From Nitrososphaerota archaeon (GTDB lineage: Archaea > Thermoproteota > Nitrososphaeria > Nitrososphaerales > Nitrosopumilaceae): DNA of 64,000 nt. Under the pieces are notes generated by a model. The model worked only from the letters and a program-made list of their open reading frames with translations, was not told the origin of the DNA and made no database searches. The stretch covers positions 22,718 to 86,717 of the forward strand of contig JAJPKL010000023.1 of the NCBI GenBank assembly GCA_021323705.1. Reading direction: 5' to 3'. Below, in pieces: positions 61,664-64,000 of this stretch (position 1 is the first letter of the stretch; each line of letters starts with the position of its first letter). The position numbers and the translations under genes are program-made.

Positions 61664-62806
61664 CTAAGCATTTCTAAGCGCGTCAATTACTTGCAGAATT
61701 TCTGATTCTGTGTTAAAAAAGTGTGGCGAAGCCCTGACTATCTTCTTGGAAAAGACCTCTCTTACAGCAAGTATCATGTTTGCCTTTTCAAGCCTTTTGA
61801 CTAGCAGTTCGGGATTCTGGTCTTTGATAGTAAAAGACACTATGCTGGTTCTTTTTTTGTCCTCTTGAGGCCCTAACAATGTAACGTTTGGCATCTTTAA
61901 CAGCTCTTGGCGCATCAAGTTTGCAAGTTTGATATTTTGTTGCCTTATTTTTTCAATTCCTATCTTGAGAAGATAGTTAATGGAGGCCTCAAGGCCTGCC
62001 GCTCCTACCCAGTTGCGAAATCCTGCCTGAAACCTTGCAGGCATCTCTTTGTAGACAATCTTGTTGTCATGAAAAATAGCAGACTCGCCGCCTACCTGTA
62101 AGGGCTCAATCATCTCGCTTGATTCTTTTTTACAGAAAAAGACTCCCATGCCCATTGGACCGCAAAGCCACTTGGAACCGTTAAACGACATAAAGTTGCA
62201 TTTTATCCTGTTTACATCAATATCAGGAATGCACCCGACCGTCTGAGCCGCATCAATAAAGTAGGGTATGTTCATCTGTGCAAGATAATCGCCTATCTCT
62301 TCTACCGGAAGTATGGCGCCAGTATTAAACAAGGCATGGCTGAGAACAACAAGCTGAGTATTGTCATCAATTGTTTTCTTGAGCAAATCATGCTTGAAAT
62401 ACCCCATGTCATCGATTGGCAGCTCCCTTAACTCTACTCTCTGGCCAGCCCTAACCCAAGGATAGTGATTTGCAGGATGTTCATGATTTGAGCCGCGCGT
62501 TATGATGTTAGATCTTGATTTGAACTTCATGCCGCTTGCAACAAAGTTTATTCCGTCAGTAACGCTCTGTGTTAGTACTATCTCCTCATGCCTGCATTTG
62601 ATTAGCTGAGAAATTGCTTTGCGCAAATTGTTCAGACGCTCTTTTACATAACTGTCTGACAATTCCGAGTCAGGTCCAAATTCGTTGTACTTTGAAAGAA
62701 AATCGCTCATTGCCTGCATGCTTGACTTTGGCATCCTCGATGTGGACGCGTTGTTTAGATATATCCTGCCTTTGTGGGAAAACTCTTGTGAAAAATCTAA
62801 ATTCAT
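61664..62806 (-). CDS. Class V aminotransferase (cysteine-desulfurase-like)
   Basis: A 380-residue PLP enzyme. IYLNNASTSRMPKSSMQAM opens as in NifS/SufS; EIVLTQSVTDGINFVA and RGSNHEHPANHYPW form the cofactor site; and MSFNGSKWLCGPMGMG carries the PLP lysine. The catalytic Cys loop of IscS is not clear, so it may be a desulfurase, or isopenicillin-epimerase-like. Divergent from the next gene. Confidence 0.82.
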   Translation of the reverse strand: MNLDFSQEFSHKGRIYLNNASTSRMPKSSMQAMSDFLSKYNEFGPDSELSDSYVKERLNNLRKAISQLIKCRHEEIVLTQSVTDGINFVASGMKFKSRSNIITRGSNHEHPANHYPWVRAGQRVELRELPIDDMGYFKHDLLKKTIDDNTQLVVLSHALFNTGAILPVEEIGDYLAQMNIPYFIDAAQTVGCIPDIDVNRIKCNFMSFNGSKWLCGPMGMGVFFCKKESSEMIEPLQVGGESAIFHDNKIVYKEMPARFQAGFRNWVGAAGLEASINYLLKIGIEKIRQQNIKLANLMRQELLKMPNVTLLGPQEDKKRTSIVSFTIKDQNPELLVKRLEKANMILAVREVFSKKIVRASPHFFNTESEILQVIDALRNA

Positions 62807-62837
62807 TCTTATATTACAACTTGATACCTACGCCATT

Positions 62838-62846
62838 GTTTAAAAA
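62838..62846 (+). promoter_or_regulatory. TATA box deciding a TTG start
   Basis: TGTTTAAAA lies about 25-30 bases before the TTG at 62869, supporting a leaderless start there rather than the start at 62614 inside the divergent gene. Confidence 0.55.
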
Positions 62847-62868
62847 TCATGATAATGAATCAAATAAC

Positions 62869-63450
62869 TTGGGTGCAAATCTGTTAAATGTCATCTCTCA
62901 AAAACAGATCAACTCCATATTGTATTCTGATCCTTTCCTAAAGGCTGGCTTTATATCAAAACTTGTTAACGAAACAAAAACCGAGATATTGTATATTGAT
63001 CTTGATCTGTTGTACAGTGGATATGTCACATCTGGTACACTTGTGCGACAAGAAAATCTTACCTTGTATCAGCCTACTGAAGATACAATTGAGGATATGT
63101 TGACAGAGATACTGGTCAAGGCAAGCATCTCTCAAGTATTGGTTATAATAGACTCTATCAACGGCCTTTTCAACACACTAAACTATAAAAAACAAGCAGG
63201 AAAGGCAGTAGCTTCAATTGTAATGCTACTTGCAAGTACCATCAGACAGACCAACTCCTCCCTTGTTTTAGCTAGTATGGCAAGATACAAGAAAGAGGAA
63301 GGCTGGATTTTATCGCCTACTGGAAAACGGCTCATTGAGACAAAAAACAGCAAAAAGATTCTGCTAGAGTATGGAAAAGAAGGAATTGTTGTAAGTCCAC
63401 TGGATGGTTCAGGCAAATTTTTACTTCCGGCAAGTTCTATACTGCTTTAA
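62869..63450 (+). CDS. RecA-fold-like protein without intact P-loop
   Basis: About 193 residues from TTG at 62869. SILYSDPFLKAGFISKLV sits where a Walker A would be, but no GxxxxGKT/S is present. VLVIIDSINGLFNTLNYKKQ resembles a Walker B-type strand, and TNSSLVLASMARYKKEEGW, IETKNSKKILLEYGKEG follow as in RadB/KaiC-like cores. It may be a non-catalytic paralogue. The frame continues upstream to 62614 across the aminotransferase gene, which is not coding. Confidence 0.7.
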   Translation: MGANLLNVISQKQINSILYSDPFLKAGFISKLVNETKTEILYIDLDLLYSGYVTSGTLVRQENLTLYQPTEDTIEDMLTEILVKASISQVLVIIDSINGLFNTLNYKKQAGKAVASIVMLLASTIRQTNSSLVLASMARYKKEEGWILSPTGKRLIETKNSKKILLEYGKEGIVVSPLDGSGKFLLPASSILL

Positions 63451-63722
63451 TCTAATCTCTTGATTATGTGATATCCAAATTGCGTTTTTACAATGTCTGA
63501 TATCTGACCCTTTTCTAGCGCAAATGCAGCTTTTTCAAATTCCTTTACCATAACACCTCTTCCAAAAAGACCCAAGTCGCCGCCCCTCTTTTTTGAGACA
63601 TCAATTGAGTATTGCTGAGCAAGTTTTGAAAAACTCTCACCGCTTGATAGTTTTGCCTTGATCTCTTGGGCTACACTTTGTTTTTCAACTAATATGTGCG
63701 CACAATGAATCTTGGTTACCAT
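63447..63722 (-). CDS. Parvulin-type peptidyl-prolyl isomerase
   Basis: About 91 residues from the ATG at 63722. KIHCAHILVEKQSVAQEIKAKL ... GESFSKLAQQYSIDVSKKRGGDLG ... FGYHIIKRLD match the PpiC/parvulin core. It is a stand-alone, cytosolic proline isomerase. Start chosen because the residues before are not family-like. Stop interlocks with the upstream gene (TTAA). Confidence 0.9.
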   Translation of the reverse strand: MVTKIHCAHILVEKQSVAQEIKAKLSSGESFSKLAQQYSIDVSKKRGGDLGLFGRGVMVKEFEKAAFALEKGQISDIVKTQFGYHIIKRLD

Positions 63723-63810
63723 AATCCACATGTTGGTGTTAAATTATAAAAAATTTGGGTCGAAAAATAAAATCCTTGTTCCAAGTTTTTAGAATGAGAA
63801 ATTTTGCTTT

Positions 63811-63844
63811 AACGCTGTTATAAAATTCCCAAACGCCGTTATAA
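63811..63844. promoter_or_regulatory. Tandem 13-bp repeats upstream of the ferredoxin gene
   Basis: AACGCTGTTATAA (63811-63823) and AACGCCGTTATAA (63832-63844) differ at one base and are spaced 21 bp, two helical turns. They lie just upstream of a TATA-like GTTATATTAA (about 63862-63871), so an operator for a dimeric regulator is plausible. Confidence 0.5.
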
Positions 63845-63895
63845 CATCGATTTTTTCAGCAAGTTATATTAAGATCTTTTCAAGTAATACCCAAC

Positions 63896-64000
63896 ATGCC
63901 AGTTGGAATTATTCCAGATATAGGCGAACAAATGTGCATAGGATGTGCACTCTGCGTAGAGATTTGTACATCACTAGGCCCAGACGTATTAAGAGTAAAA
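63896..64000 (+). CDS. 4Fe-4S ferredoxin, partial (cut by window end)
   Basis: The first 35 residues are visible: PVGIIPDIGEQMCIGCALCVE then ICTSLGPDVLRVK. CIGCALCVEIC gives C-x2-C-x2-C-x3-C, the first cluster motif of a bacterial-type ferredoxin with only one spacing variation. The gene runs off the window. Ferredoxins carry electrons for many enzymes; the partner is not seen. Confidence 0.8.
   Translation, partial: MPVGIIPDIGEQMCIGCALCVEICTSLGPDVLRVK

Noticed and set aside
62614..62868. N-terminal extension of the RecA-fold-like gene across the divergent aminotransferase
   Set aside because: Composition is not protein-like, and a TATA box with a TTG start at 62869 gives a better model.
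1..64000. Mobile elements, prophage or CRISPR arrays
   Set aside because: No transposase, integrase, phage gene, cas gene or regularly spaced repeat array was found.

Overview
The window is a gene-dense, AT-rich stretch of an archaeal chromosome. The gene set points to a Nitrososphaerota (Thaumarchaeota) ammonia oxidizer of the Nitrosopumilales (group I.1a) type. It combines a CdvB/ESCRT-III protein, both subunits of DNA polymerase D, TFB, an Orc1/Cdc6 beside an origin-like region, GGGP synthase for archaeal lipids, a thermosome, a CDC48 ATPase, and a hydratase of the type used in the 3-hydroxypropionate/4-hydroxybutyrate cycle. Many starts are GTG or TTG. TATA-like boxes often lie about 25-30 bases before the start codon, which suggests leaderless mRNAs. 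I see no insertion sequence, prophage or CRISPR array. Genus and species cannot be fixed from the sequence alone.

0-9.5 kb: an enoyl-CoA hydratase, a DMT-type transporter, a 7-deazaguanine (archaeosine) gene group (queC, folE, queE), a large secreted NHL beta-propeller protein, and a surface/regulatory operon. That operon holds a membrane-spanning winged-helix protein and a secreted Ser/Thr/Pro repeat protein, next to a soluble winged-helix regulator. 9.5-21.7 kb: an RGG-TRAM protein, coiled-coil and small unknown proteins, a strongly structured intergenic RNA candidate (about 11.6-11.8 kb), an MFS transporter, CdvB, TFB, a second RNA candidate (15.5 kb), a CheY-like receiver, an SDR, a CARF-like/winged-helix protein, a hemerythrin-like protein, a phosphoesterase, a secreted-protein gene broken by two compensating one-base shifts, and a BtuF-like protein.

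21.8-33.3 kb: a compact RNA- and nucleotide-processing block: PRPP synthetase, tRNA G10 methyltransferase, RNase Z, sirtuin, UPF0201, a UPF0200 kinase, ThpR, the CCA-adding enzyme, a COG2112 kinase, a CDF transporter, an HhH-GPD glycosylase and an XPD-like helicase. A third RNA candidate lies at 25.4 kb. 33.7-45.3 kb: tRNA-Pro(GGG), two oxidoreductases, an AN1 zinc finger, GINS, glutamine synthetase, thermosome, GlyA and PolD large subunit.

45.3-51 kb is a replication neighbourhood. GGGP synthase and two winged-helix/HTH-like genes lead to a small AbrB gene and an intergenic region with three ORB-like boxes (two direct, one inverted). Orc1/Cdc6 follows, then convergent PolD small subunit. 51-64 kb holds a SpoIIM-like protein, a PAC2 protein, a triple cupredoxin-like protein lacking the usual Cys/His copper ligands, CbiE, a PsbP-like protein, an ACT protein, Hsp20, CDC48, an AmrS-like radical SAM protein, a cyclase-family protein, a RAM-domain protein, a class V aminotransferase, a RecA-fold-like protein, a parvulin, and the start of a ferredoxin cut by the window edge.

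The most notable items are the ORB-bearing origin, three independent structured RNA candidates (two with a GCGTGGC/GCCACGC closing stem), the membrane-anchored winged-helix regulators, and the repeated use of interlocked 4-bp stop codons between convergent genes.
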